Notes: generated by a model from the sequence alone, not told the origin. DNA of 64,000 nt from Diplocloster agilis (GCF_019042275.1 NZ_JAHQCW010000030.1:1-64000), one strand, 5' to 3'; positions 7,672 through 15,309 are shown, numbered from the stretch's first letter. Made by a program: numbers and translations.

Positions 7672-9822
7672 CTACGCCCTGGCACCTGCAGGCGCTCCGG
7701 CTTTCCTCTGTTTAGCCGCAGGCCTGAAGATCAGATACAGGAATCCGATCAGAACCAGAATCGCAAATACGGTGCCTGCGCCGAAGCTATACGCTCCTAA
7801 AATCAATCCGCCCAGCTGATTGATCATCAACGCAATGGCATAGGCCAGAATAGTCTGATAACCGATCGCGAACCAGGTCCACTTCGCACTGGCCATTTCC
7901 CGCTTGATGGCTCCGATCGCCGCGAAGCAGGGGGCGCACAACAGGTTAAAGGCCAGGAAGGATACCGCCGCCATGGCATGGGGGAACATCAGGCTGATCT
8001 GGGCCAGCAGCCCCGGATCGGTTTCGGATACTTCGCCCAAGCCAAACAGAACGCCTAAGGTCCCCACTACATTTTCCTTCGCCACAAGCCCGGATACGGT
8101 AGCGACGGCAGCCTGCCAGTTGCCGAAGCCCAGAGGCGCGAAGAGAGGCGCCAGGAAAGATCCGATCACGGCCAGAAGGCTGGCGGACTCCTCTACCATT
8201 CCAAATCCGCCGTCGGAGAATCCAAAGTTGGACAGGAACCAGATCACGCCGCAGGCTACAAAGATTACGGTACCTGCTTTTATGATAAATGCTTTGCCTC
8301 TTTCCCACATGTGAATCCATACGCCTTTCGCGGAGGGTATATGATACTGTGGAAGCTCCATGACAAAGGGCGCCGGATCTCCTGCGAACAGCTTTGTCTT
8401 CTTTAAAATAATTCCGGAAATCACGACCGTAATCACTCCCAGGAAATACAGCAGCGGCCCCATCAGAGTAAACTGCGGGAACATGGCCGCGCCGATCAGC
8501 GCGATGATCGGGAGCTTCGCGCCGCAGGGGATAAAGGTCGTTGTCATGATAGTCATCCGGCGGTCTTTTTCATTTTCGATAGTCTTTGTAGCCATGATGC
8601 CGGGCACTCCGCATCCGGAAGAAATCAGCATGGGAATAAAGCTCTTGCCGGACAAACCAAATTTGCGGAAAATCCGGTCCATGATAAAGGCCACACGGGC
8701 CATATAGCCGCAATCCTCCAGTATAGAGAGGAAGAAGAACAAAATGAGCATCTGCGGAACAAAGCCAAGCACGGCGCCCACGCCGCCTATGATACCATCC
8801 ACGATAAGACCATTAAGCCATGACGCCGCTCCCACGCTTTCCAGCCATGTACCGACAGCCGGCTGGATCCACTCTCCAAAGAAGGTGTCATTGGTCCAGT
8901 CTGTTACGATCGTACCCAGCCAGGACACTGAGACGAAATACACGATACACATCACCACAAAGAAAATCGGCAGCGCCAGAAAACGGTTGGTAACCACCCG
9001 GTCAATCTTATCGGAGGCTGTCATTCCCCTTCTTTGCTTATGTACACATTTTTTCATCAGGTTCGTGATGTAGTCATATCTCTCATTCGTGATGATACTC
9101 TCGGAATCATCATTAAGCTCCTGTTCCACCGATGAGATGATCGTCTCCAGCTTATCCTGTGCCGTCTGATCCAGCCGGATCTCCTCCATCACCTTCTCAT
9201 CCCGCTCAAACATTTTCACCGCATACCAGCGGGTATGTTCCTGCTTCACAATACCTTCATTCAGATCCGCGATCGCCTGTAAGGCTTCCTCCACCGGTTT
9301 GCCGAATTCATGTCTCGGAGCGGACGCCTTATTGGCGGCTGCCAGGCGGATGGCTTTCTCCGCCGCTTCCATGGAGCCTTTTCCTTTCAGCGCGGAAGTC
9401 TCCACCACCTCACATCCAAGCGCGGCCCCCAGTTTCTTCACGTCAATCTTATCTCCAGACTTTTCAACCAGATCCATCATGTTTAAAGCGATGATCACAG
9501 GTATTCCAAGTTCCAGAATCTGTGTGGTCAGATACAGGTTTCTCTCCAGATTCGTCCCGTCCACCAGATTGATGATTGCATCCGGGCGTTCGTTGATCAG
9601 ATAGTTACGGCTGACCACCTCTTCCAGCGTATAAGGGGACAGGGAATATATTCCCGGAAGGTCCGTGATCACAACATCTTTGTGCCCTTTTAACTTCCCC
9701 TCTTTCTTCTCTACCGTAACTCCCGGCCAGTTTCCCACATACTGGCTGGAACCGGTCAGATCGTTGAACATCGTTGTCTTGCCGCAGTTGGGATTACCTG
9801 CAAGAGCAATTTTGATACTCAT
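7672..9822 (-). CDS. feoB: Ferrous iron transport protein B
   Basis: 716 residues from ATG 9822, which has an AGGAGG site; an in-frame upstream ATG at 9876 is unlikely. The N-terminal G domain has Walker A GNPNCGKTT (about 8-16), switch II DLPGIYSLSPYT and NKxD-type NMMD, then a GDI-like helical region. The C-terminal permease has about 8-10 helices including the two Gate motifs with conserved Cys (ISSGCGVPGIMATKT and LLCAPCFAA). It imports Fe(II) across the inner membrane under low-oxygen conditions. It is third in the feoA-feoA-feoB-Cys-rich operon, and a 16-bp palindromic site sits 66 bp upstream of its start. Confidence 0.97.
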   Translation of the reverse strand: MSIKIALAGNPNCGKTTMFNDLTGSSQYVGNWPGVTVEKKEGKLKGHKDVVITDLPGIYSLSPYTLEEVVSRNYLINERPDAIINLVDGTNLERNLYLTTQILELGIPVIIALNMMDLVEKSGDKIDVKKLGAALGCEVVETSALKGKGSMEAAEKAIRLAAANKASAPRHEFGKPVEEALQAIADLNEGIVKQEHTRWYAVKMFERDEKVMEEIRLDQTAQDKLETIISSVEQELNDDSESIITNERYDYITNLMKKCVHKQRRGMTASDKIDRVVTNRFLALPIFFVVMCIVYFVSVSWLGTIVTDWTNDTFFGEWIQPAVGTWLESVGAASWLNGLIVDGIIGGVGAVLGFVPQMLILFFFLSILEDCGYMARVAFIMDRIFRKFGLSGKSFIPMLISSGCGVPGIMATKTIENEKDRRMTIMTTTFIPCGAKLPIIALIGAAMFPQFTLMGPLLYFLGVITVVISGIILKKTKLFAGDPAPFVMELPQYHIPSAKGVWIHMWERGKAFIIKAGTVIFVACGVIWFLSNFGFSDGGFGMVEESASLLAVIGSFLAPLFAPLGFGNWQAAVATVSGLVAKENVVGTLGVLFGLGEVSETDPGLLAQISLMFPHAMAAVSFLAFNLLCAPCFAAIGAIKREMASAKWTWFAIGYQTILAYAIALMINQLGGLILGAYSFGAGTVFAILVLIGFLYLIFRPAAKQRKAGAPAGARA

Positions 9823-9887
9823 ATATTTTTCCTCCTTCTGAATCACAGCATTCATAGCCGCTCCATAGTCCATCACACATCCATTTT

Positions 9888-9903
9888 GTTAGCTACAGCT
9901 AAC
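9888..9903. promoter_or_regulatory. Iron-box-like palindrome upstream of feoB
   Basis: GTTAGCTACAGCTAAC, with perfect 6-bp arms, in the feoA-feoB gap. It has the same length and arms as the sites at 10655, 10731, 11351 and 11460, so it is a candidate site for the neighbouring DtxR-family repressor and may control an internal feoB promoter. Confidence 0.65.
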
Positions 9904-9986
9904 CATTATCCTGTAAAATAGAGTCCCGCTTGCACAGAAAATATTTTGCAAGCAAAACTCCTGTATTGGCAGCGTCTTACCGCCCG

Positions 9987-10208
9987 CTAAGCTACTTCAA
10001 TATTCTCCGCCTCGTTTTTACGAATCGTCAGCTCATATCCCCTCACATTTACTTCTACCGGATCGCCAAGAGGCGCCACCTTACGGACATAGATCTGCGT
10101 CCCTCTGGTGATCCCCATATCCATAATCCTTCTTTTCAGCGCTCCCGTCCCGTTTAGTTTCATAACAGAAACGGTTTCTCCGCATTTTACGTCTTTGAGT
10201 GTTCTCAT
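9987..10208 (-). CDS. feoA: FeoA-type SH3-domain protein
   Basis: 73 residues. This is a complete FeoA domain with LKDVKCGETVSVMKLNGTG, the family signature RRIMDMGITRGTQIYV, a basic beta segment LGDPVEVNVRGYELTIR and a C-terminal acidic end. Cytoplasmic accessory protein that binds and assists FeoB. It is the second of two consecutive feoA genes; the start of feoB lies 164 bp downstream, with an operator-like palindrome between them. Confidence 0.93.
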   Translation of the reverse strand: MRTLKDVKCGETVSVMKLNGTGALKRRIMDMGITRGTQIYVRKVAPLGDPVEVNVRGYELTIRKNEAENIEVA

Positions 10209-10265
10209 TCCCTTACCTCCATTTCCTCATTTTCCGCATAACCCGCGGCCGCATTTTTCCTAAAA

Positions 10266-10568
10266 TCAGCATGCCGTCAGGATACGGTTTGCCATAGACC
10301 TGCTGATCGCCACCCGGGTGCCCTTTACATTTACGATTACATTCCCATTCATTTCTGAAACTACCATAGCCGATGCGCCCTCAACGAACCCCAGATTACG
10401 CAAAAACCGCTTCGTGTCATCCTTTCCTCTGATTGACACCACCGAAACTTCGACTCCCGTTCCCGCCATGGAAAGCGGAATCCGGGACGCATAAGTCTGC
10501 ATCGTCTGATTCGTCTGAACAGATGTTCCGCGACCGGTATGTGTAGAAAGTAATGCTGCATGTTCCAT
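10266..10568 (-). CDS. Second FeoA-domain protein with an N-terminal extension
   Basis: 100 residues from ATG 10568, preceded by GAGGTG at 5 nt. An in-frame GTG at 10577 lies inside that site. Residues about 35-100 form a FeoA domain (VEVSVVSIRGKDDTKRFLRN, LGFVEGASAMVVSEMNG, then NVIVNVKGTRVAISRSMANR). The first 30-35 residues are Thr/Gln-rich and have no family counterpart I know. It is the first gene of the feo operon, directly behind the operator cluster. Tandem feoA copies are common in Clostridia. Confidence 0.88.
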   Translation of the reverse strand: MEHAALLSTHTGRGTSVQTNQTMQTYASRIPLSMAGTGVEVSVVSIRGKDDTKRFLRNLGFVEGASAMVVSEMNGNVIVNVKGTRVAISRSMANRILTAC

Positions 10569-10654
10569 ACGATTCACCTCAGATTTACTATTTGAATGTT
10601 CCAGGCTGTCTTTTAAATCTTCCAGACTGCCCTTTCATGTTCCAGTCCGCCGTT

Positions 10655-10670
10655 GTTAGTTAATGCTAAC
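10655..10670. promoter_or_regulatory. Iron-box-like palindrome, feo operator 1
   Basis: GTTAGTTAATGCTAAC, 87 bp upstream of the first feoA start, the closest of the sites to that gene. It shares the GTTAG-N6-CTAAC pattern with the other copies. Confidence 0.7.
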
Positions 10671-10730
10671 TCGTTCCGATTAAAAAAATAGAAGGCATCC
10701 ACAACGTTCTATTTCTCTCTGTGAGCTTTG

Positions 10731-10746
10731 ATTAGCAGCGGCTAAT
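10731..10746. promoter_or_regulatory. Iron-box-like palindrome, feo/dtxR intergenic site 2
   Basis: ATTAGCAGCGGCTAAT, 16 bp with perfect 6-bp arms ATTAGC/GCTAAT, a slightly diverged copy of the same operator. It lies in the middle of the divergent feo-dtxR region. Confidence 0.6.
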
Positions 10747-10762
10747 TCTTTTGTCGTGATAA

Positions 10763-10778
10763 GTTTACCTCTGCTAAC
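10763..10778. promoter_or_regulatory. Degenerate iron-box-like site 3
   Basis: GTTTACCTCTGCTAAC keeps one intact half (GCTAAC) and an imperfect left half, at the spacing of the other copies. It is 49 bp upstream of the dtxR -35 element; weak on its own. Confidence 0.35.
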
Positions 10779-10826
10779 TCATTTTGTCAACCCCAATATG
10801 GAAAAATTTGCTTAATCAGTATCCGG

Positions 10827-10855
10827 TTGAAAAAACAGAAGGCAAATGATAAGAT
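10827..10855 (+). promoter_or_regulatory. Promoter of the dtxR-type gene
   Basis: TTGAAA (10827-10832), 17-bp spacer, TAAGAT (10850-10855), about 54 bp upstream of the ATG. The full-strength palindromes lie upstream rather than inside it, so autorepression is uncertain. Confidence 0.55.
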
Positions 10856-10908
10856 ATTAATAAGATAAATTAGAGAGACCGGAAAATCATAAGAAGAAAG
10901 GCATACCT

Positions 10909-11280
10909 ATGAAGCTACAGGAATCAGGAGAAAATTATCTGGAAACAATTTTAGTTTTGAAATTAAAATATGGGGCGGTGCGGTCCATCGATGTAGCCAA
11001 TGAATTATCGTATTCTAAGCCCAGTGTCAGCCGCGCTGTTTCCGTATTAAAAAGTGCGGGGCATATCACGGTCGATGCGAAAGGGATGATCGAGCTTACA
11101 GATTCCGGACGCGAGATTGCGGAGACCATCTATGAACGGCATCAGCTGCTGACGCAGTATCTGATGAATATCGGTGTGGATGAGAAAACAGCTGCGGAAG
11201 ACGCGTGCCGGATCGAGCATGTGATCAGCCCTGTCACTTTTGAAAAGCTGAAGCAGCATGTACAGAAAACGAACCGGTAA
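10909..11280 (+). CDS. DtxR/MntR-family metal-dependent transcriptional regulator
   Basis: 123 residues. The N-terminal winged HTH starts ESGENYLETILVLKLKYGAV and reads IDVANELSYSKPSVSRAVSV in the recognition region. The dimerisation and metal-binding domain follows, with EIAETIYERHQLLTQYL and the C-terminal metal-ligand motif ACRIEHVISPVTFEKL. It lacks an SH3-like C-terminal domain, as in MntR-size members. Given its place between feo and DUF2325 and the repeated palindromes around it, it most likely represses iron uptake when Fe(II) is replete. Manganese sensing cannot be excluded from sequence alone. Confidence 0.92.
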   Translation: MKLQESGENYLETILVLKLKYGAVRSIDVANELSYSKPSVSRAVSVLKSAGHITVDAKGMIELTDSGREIAETIYERHQLLTQYLMNIGVDEKTAAEDACRIEHVISPVTFEKLKQHVQKTNR

Positions 11281-11314
11281 GTGGACATCACGGCGGAAAC
11301 CATACAAAAAGGTG

Positions 11315-11366
11315 TAGACATTTTTTTAATTTTATGATATAGTATTTTTAGTTAGTTTATGCTAAC
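11315..11366 (+). promoter_or_regulatory. Promoter plus overlapping iron-box of the DUF2325 gene
   Basis: TAGACA (11315-11320), 17-bp spacer, TATAGT (11338-11343), and immediately downstream the palindrome GTTAGTTTATGCTAAC (11351-11366), which covers the expected transcription start. This is the geometry of a repressed promoter. Confidence 0.7.
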
Positions 11367-11415
11367 TAAAAATTACACATACTCTTCCAAATGTATGACG
11401 CAGTTCAAAGCAAGC

Positions 11416-11442
11416 GGCTGCAGTATTTTATCCACTGCAGCC
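11416..11442 (+). other. Perfect hairpin in the DUF2325 leader
   Basis: GGCTGCAGT and ACTGCAGCC (9 bp each, no mismatch) are separated by 9 nt, followed by an A/T-rich tract with only a four-T run. It lies between the two iron-box copies in the roughly 150-nt leader. It could be a weak terminator/attenuator or an mRNA-stabilising stem. Confidence 0.45.
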
Positions 11443-11459
11443 ATATATTTTCACCATTA

Positions 11460-11475
11460 GTTAGTTGTTGCTAAC
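11460..11475. promoter_or_regulatory. Iron-box-like palindrome near the DUF2325 ribosome binding site
   Basis: GTTAGTTGTTGCTAAC, 23 bp before the start codon and just upstream of the AGGAGG. It is the second copy for this gene; together with 11351 it could allow repressor looping or roadblock. Confidence 0.65.
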
Positions 11476-11498
11476 TCATTTTATCAGGAGGTGCTTCC

Positions 11499-11786
11499 AT
11501 GAGTGTTGTTATTATCGGGGGAAATGAACGGATGGCCTGTCAATATAAGGATATTTGCAAGCAATATCACTGTAAGGCCAAAGTATTTACCAAATTAAAA
11601 TCCGGACTTCGGGAACAGATCGGCAATCCGGATTTGGTTATTCTATTTACATCCACAGTCTCCCATAAAATGGTTCGCTGCGCTCTCGCGGAGGCGGATA
11701 AATGTAATTCCGCGGTGGAACGCTCCCATACCAGCAGCGCTACCGCCCTCAAGGGGATTCTGAGCAATTACTGTGATCCCTCATAA
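11499..11786 (+). CDS. DUF2325 domain protein, probably iron-regulated
   Basis: 95 residues. The DUF2325 pattern is clear: an N-terminal Rossmann-like strand VVIIGGNERM, a middle strand PDLVILFTSTVSHKMVRCAL and the C-terminal HTSSATALKGIL. The family has no settled biochemical role; members often carry conserved Cys and His residues, here CQYKDICKQYHC, consistent with a metal or redox-sensing function. It starts at ATG 11499 behind AGGAGG. Two iron-box palindromes in its promoter and leader make it a probable member of the same regulon as feo. Confidence 0.82.
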   Translation: MSVVIIGGNERMACQYKDICKQYHCKAKVFTKLKSGLREQIGNPDLVILFTSTVSHKMVRCALAEADKCNSAVERSHTSSATALKGILSNYCDPS

Positions 11787-11831
11787 GTATGGATAAAACT
11801 GGGGCGGCCGTTTCCTGTTCTCTCCGGGCTT

Positions 11832-13646
11832 CTATTCTTTCTGGGCTTCTATTCTCTCAGCCAGATCGTTTAGATATACCCATCGTTCCATTTTTTCTTC
11901 CAGCTGCGCTTCCGCCTGCTCTTTTTCTTCCAGCACAGCGGATAGTTTCACGGAATTCGTGGCGTTTGCCAGCATTTCCCGCTCCAGTTCCCCGATCCGT
12001 TTCTCCAGCTCCCCGATGGTTTCATCAATGGTTTCGAATTCTTTCTGTTCTTTATAGGAGAACTTCAGTTTCGCCGGTGCATTCTGTTTCCATTCTTTGT
12101 TCTTCGTTTTCTTTTTGTCTTCCTGTCCCCTCGTCCCGTTCTTTTGTGTCTCTAAGGCAGCGTTCTTTTCGTTCCTGGTCTCGAGATAGTCCGTATAGCC
12201 CCCTTCATACTGCGTTAACTGCCCTTCCCCTTCAAAAGCAAAGATCCGGTCCACCACATTATCCAGGAAATACCGGTCGTGCGATACGGTAATCACGATT
12301 CCCAAAAAGGAATCCAGGAAATCTTCCAGTATCGTAAGGGTCGGGATGTCCAGATCATTTCCCGGTTCGTCCAGGCAGAGTACATTACAGCCCTGGCAGA
12401 TCACCTTCAAGAGATAGAGGCGTTTCTTCTCACCGCCGGACAGCTTTCTGACCGGTGCATACTGCATATCCGGGGTAAACAAGAAGCGCTCCAGCATTTG
12501 GGATGCGGAAATCCTGCCTTCCTTCGTGGGAATATACTCCGCCACCTCTTTGATGTAATCGATGACCCGCTGCTCCGTATCCATATCCGGAACCTCCTGG
12601 GCAAAGTAACCGATGCGTATGGTTTCACCCAGCTCCACTTCCCCCGAATCCGGTTCGATGATGCCTGCCATGATTTTTAACAGGGTGGATTTGCCGCATC
12701 CATTGGGTCCGATAATACCAAGGCGCTGGTTTTTCAGAACAATATAGTCAAAATCATCCACCACGTTCCTGCCGCCATAGCTTTTGCTGATATGATGCAG
12801 TTCCATCGTCTTTTTCCCCATCCGGATTCCGACGGAATCCATTTCCACCTTCGAATCCTGCAAGGGAGCGGTACCATTTTTCAGATCCTCCAACCGCTGA
12901 AGCCTGGCTCTTTGTTTCGTGCTTCTGGCGCGGCAGCCTCTCTTTGCCCACTCTAGCTCCATCCTGAGTACGCTCTGACGCTTTCGCTCCGAAGCCATCT
13001 CCATTTCCTCCCTGATCGCTTTGAGCTCCAGGAATTTGGAGTAATTTGCATCGTAGCTGTAGAGTTGCCCGTGGTCAATCTCCAAGATCTTATTGGTTAC
13101 CTGGTCCAGAAAATATCTGTCGTGGGTAACCATAATCACAACTCCTTTATACCGGTTCAGATACTCTTCCAGCCACCCGATCATATCACTGTCCAGGTGG
13201 TTCGTAGGCTCATCCAGCAGCAGTACGTCAAATGAGGAGGCCAGAACTTTCGCAAGGGCGACCTTCTTTTTCTGTCCACCGGATAAAGACTCTATCCGTC
13301 CGTCATGATCCGTAATCCCCAGACGGTTCAGGATACTTTTCGCTTCGCTTTCCGTGTTCCAATCCTGTTTGCTGTTTCCCTCCGTCACATAGGATAGCAC
13401 CGTGGCCTCTGCCGGAAAGACCGGGCTTTGTACCAGGTACGCGGTCCTCAATCCGTTTTGCGTGATAATCTGTCCCTCATCCGGCTTTTCCAAACCCGCC
13501 AGCATGTTCAGAAGTGTCGATTTTCCTGTTCCATTGATTCCGATAATGCCGATCTTCTCACCTTCATGGATACCACAGGAAACGTCGTCAAAGATCGTTT
13601 TTTCTCCATATATTTTACTTACGTGCTCTATATTCAATATATTCAT
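11832..13646 (-). CDS. ABC-F family ATPase (Uup-like)
   Basis: 604 residues with two ABC domains and no membrane segment. Walker A motifs are GINGTGKST and GPNGCGKST; signatures are LSGGQKKKVALAK and LSGGEKKRLYLLK; Walker B motifs are LLLDEPTNHLD and LCLDEPGNDLD. A linker of about 80 residues rich in Arg and Lys lies between the domains, and a Lys/Glu-rich coiled-coil C-terminal tail (about 530-604) resembles Uup. Such proteins act at the ribosomal E site in translation stress. The second Walker B has Gly where Thr is usual (DEPGND). It starts at ATG 13646 behind GGGAG. Antibiotic resistance is possible but not indicated. Confidence 0.92.
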   Translation of the reverse strand: MNILNIEHVSKIYGEKTIFDDVSCGIHEGEKIGIIGINGTGKSTLLNMLAGLEKPDEGQIITQNGLRTAYLVQSPVFPAEATVLSYVTEGNSKQDWNTESEAKSILNRLGITDHDGRIESLSGGQKKKVALAKVLASSFDVLLLDEPTNHLDSDMIGWLEEYLNRYKGVVIMVTHDRYFLDQVTNKILEIDHGQLYSYDANYSKFLELKAIREEMEMASERKRQSVLRMELEWAKRGCRARSTKQRARLQRLEDLKNGTAPLQDSKVEMDSVGIRMGKKTMELHHISKSYGGRNVVDDFDYIVLKNQRLGIIGPNGCGKSTLLKIMAGIIEPDSGEVELGETIRIGYFAQEVPDMDTEQRVIDYIKEVAEYIPTKEGRISASQMLERFLFTPDMQYAPVRKLSGGEKKRLYLLKVICQGCNVLCLDEPGNDLDIPTLTILEDFLDSFLGIVITVSHDRYFLDNVVDRIFAFEGEGQLTQYEGGYTDYLETRNEKNAALETQKNGTRGQEDKKKTKNKEWKQNAPAKLKFSYKEQKEFETIDETIGELEKRIGELEREMLANATNSVKLSAVLEEKEQAEAQLEEKMERWVYLNDLAERIEAQKE

Positions 13647-13750
13647 CGGTGAACTCCCTTTGCTTTCTACTCAATATCAAATATCATAAGGGATTTTCAC
13701 CGGATCGTCAATCCCCGGGGGATTTGTATTCTTTAGGGGCTTTTGTATGG

Positions 13751-13781
13751 AAAAAAATAAACCCTGATAAAATCAAGGTTT
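13751..13781 (-). terminator. Terminator of tmRNA
   Basis: Read leftward: AAACCTTGAT, a three-T loop, ATCAGGGTTT, then a run of seven T. It starts just beyond the 3' end of tmRNA and is a strong rho-independent terminator. Confidence 0.85.
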
Positions 13782-13787
13782 ATATAG

Positions 13788-14134
13788 TGGAGCTGAGGGG
13801 AATCGAACCCCTGTCCGAAAGCCCATTCACTTAAGCTTCTCCCATTACAGTCATCTCTTTAGATTTCCCTCGTCCAGGCGCCTGATGACCGGCTCGGGGA
13901 CTCGGTAGCTTCATAAGTTCTTCCATTTCCGCAAAGCTTAGGAAACGAAGTGCCCCGTGAACGTTGATGCCGGGGTCTTAAGCCACGGGAACTTAAGTCC
14001 GACAGCTGCAACTAGGCAGCGATTGCTAAATTATTGTCTTCAGCGTTTATATTTAGTTTCCGGATTTTAACGCAGCTCCGGACTGCGAATGGCTTCTTAA
14101 GCTTCAAAACCCCCGTCGAAACCAGTACAACCCC
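13788..14134 (-). ncRNA. ssrA: tmRNA (ssrA), trans-translation
   Basis: About 347 nt. The 5' end GGGGTTGTACTGGTTTCGAC pairs with the 3' acceptor strand CAGCTCCA, giving the tRNA-Ala-like acceptor with a G-U pair. The T-arm GGGGTTCGATTCCCC is intact. The tag reading frame (14012-14044) encodes AEDNNLAIAA followed by TAG. The 3' CCA is not encoded (CTA follows the discriminator A). It rescues stalled ribosomes with SmpB, whose gene lies about 2.7 kb to the right on the same strand. Boundaries are inferred from pairing and may be off by a base or two. Confidence 0.95.
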
Positions 14135-14167
14135 TGGTTTTAAGCTGAAGTTCTAAAGAGTATGCTT

Positions 14168-14196
14168 ATTATATAGCACTCTGCCACACTTGTCAA
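14168..14196 (-). promoter_or_regulatory. Promoter of tmRNA
   Basis: Consensus sigma-A elements on the minus strand: TTGACA (14191-14196), exactly 17 bp, TATAAT (14168-14173), about 34 bp upstream of the mature 5' end. Confidence 0.85.
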
Positions 14197-14283
14197 CGAC
14201 TCTTTTTCACTTGCCTGTCAGGGCAGTCAAAGAGCAATCACAATTGCATTCCCTTCAAATTGCCACGCAGTACGTAGCGGTTC

Positions 14284-14496
14284 TTATTGTTTTTCCTGGT
14301 ATTCCTGTTCCAGTTCTTCCGCCAGATAAGCATCACTCATGCAGTGCATATCGGAAATGCCATCCCGGATCAGCGGATAGACCTCGGAATGGTAGAAGAA
14401 ATCCAGTGCCGCATCCAATGAGATGCCCTGCTGTTTGGCAAAGCACTCAATGACACGACTATATTTTTTCTGAAGTAAAATTGGATTTGCGTTCAT
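14284..14496 (-). CDS. DUF3791 protein (putative antitoxin partner), distal copy
   Basis: 70 residues, all-helical: an N-terminal basic helix (LLQKKYSRVIECFAKQQGIS), then SLDAALDFFYHSEVYPLIRD and an acidic Glu/Gln-rich C-terminus. This is the DUF3791 pattern of small proteins found next to DUF3990. Its ATG overlaps the stop of the DUF3990 gene by 4 bp, implying translational coupling. It is last in the three-gene cassette. Its role as antitoxin is inferred from gene order and size, not shown. Confidence 0.72.
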   Translation of the reverse strand: MNANPILLQKKYSRVIECFAKQQGISLDAALDFFYHSEVYPLIRDGISDMHCMSDAYLAEELEQEYQEKQ

Positions 14497-14963
14497 ATCA
14501 TCTCACTCCCTTCAAAGTGCAAAAGCTCCAGTGCTTTCGCTGTTCGAAAACAGTTTTGCAGGTTCGTTCGTTCATAGCGAAGACGTTTGACGGCTTCCTT
14601 CTTGTCGATCAGTCCGTCAAAGAAGAGTTCCACTGTATTAAACACCTTATCGTTGGCAACGCCGCCAACCACAAGGTCATAGTCTGTCGCATCTTTTCCG
14701 CTACGGCATTTCAGAATAAAATCCAGCCAGTCCTCGGAATAAGAATCAAATTTCAGCGTTTTCAGTTCAGCTTCCCGGCTTTCCTCATACGCATAACGGG
14801 ATATGATTCCGTCTTTTCCACGCCGTTTAAATTTACCGCACCATTTTGCCGCCTGCTCATACAGGGGCGTGACATAGAATCCACGCCCAAAATCCACATT
14901 GGGGCGGGAATGAAGCAAGTCCGGCTCTGCGATTTCCAAATAAGAACCATGATACAGAATCAA
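14493..14963 (-). CDS. DUF3990 protein, putative ADP-ribosyltransferase-like toxin
   Basis: 156 residues. The start MILYHGSYLEI, the second block DFGRGFYVTPLYEQAAKWC and the C-terminal ERTNLQNCFRTAKALELLHF are the conserved blocks of DUF3990. Their order (His in the first strand, aromatic-rich second strand, late Gln/Glu region) resembles the H-Y-E arrangement of ADP-ribosyltransferase folds; that is inference. It is flanked on both sides by DUF3791 genes with 4-bp overlaps, an arrangement typical of toxin-antitoxin modules. No signal peptide or membrane helix is present. Confidence 0.75.
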   Translation of the reverse strand: MILYHGSYLEIAEPDLLHSRPNVDFGRGFYVTPLYEQAAKWCGKFKRRGKDGIISRYAYEESREAELKTLKFDSYSEDWLDFILKCRSGKDATDYDLVVGGVANDKVFNTVELFFDGLIDKKEAVKRLRYERTNLQNCFRTAKALELLHFEGSEMI

Positions 14964-15199
14964 ACTTCCACCCCCCTTTCTTTCATCACATCAAGGAGGT
15001 CGTCTACAATATATTCTCGGCTTTGCGTGTGCAGGATTTCATATTCCGGCACAATGTAACCGTTCAGAATATCGCTTTTCTCCGCAAATGCCTGATACAC
15101 CCGTTCCGCATTTACGCCGAGCTTTGCGGCAACATTTTCAATACAAAATACGGCAAATTCCAGCTCTCTGGAGTTTTTGATTTTAACGTCCGGCATCAT
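14960..15199 (-). CDS. DUF3791 protein (putative antitoxin partner), proximal copy
   Basis: 79 residues. The pattern ELEFAVFCIENVAAKLGV, then VYQAFAEKSDILNGYIVPEY and HTQSREYIVDDLLDVMKERG fits DUF3791. It is more typical of the family than the distal copy. It begins at ATGATG at 15199, with GAGGAGGG a few bases upstream, and its stop overlaps the DUF3990 start. As first gene of the cassette it would be made before the DUF3990 protein, which suits an antitoxin; this remains inference. Confidence 0.78.
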   Translation of the reverse strand: MMPDVKIKNSRELEFAVFCIENVAAKLGVNAERVYQAFAEKSDILNGYIVPEYEILHTQSREYIVDDLLDVMKERGVEV

Positions 15200-15309
15200 A
15201 AGCAGTCCCTCCTCTTTATTTTAGTCAAAACATCCTTGAAAATTGCATTAGCAATTTCCACAGTTTTATATAATTTACTTTCATCTCTACTTAAATTACC
15301 AAGTAAAAC
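15196..15309 (-). pseudogene. Possible 3' remnant of a gene upstream of the DUF3791 cassette
   Basis: The 37 codons following an in-frame stop read as a plausible protein tail (LSRDESKLYKTVEIANAIF, then KDVLTKIKRRDCL). Their TGA overlaps the ATG of the DUF3791 gene in an ATGA junction, as at the other two junctions of the cassette. Upstream the frame is closed and no start with a ribosome binding site is visible, so this is probably the surviving end of a decayed fourth gene. Chance cannot be excluded for so short a frame. The rest of 15310-15497 shows no gene. Confidence 0.35.

Noticed and set aside
13788-13802. The tmRNA 3' end as an attachment site of an integrated island
   Set aside because: No integrase gene and no second copy of the tmRNA 3' end were seen within the window. 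The DUF3791/DUF3990 cassette lies on the 5' side of the gene, not the 3' side used by integrases.
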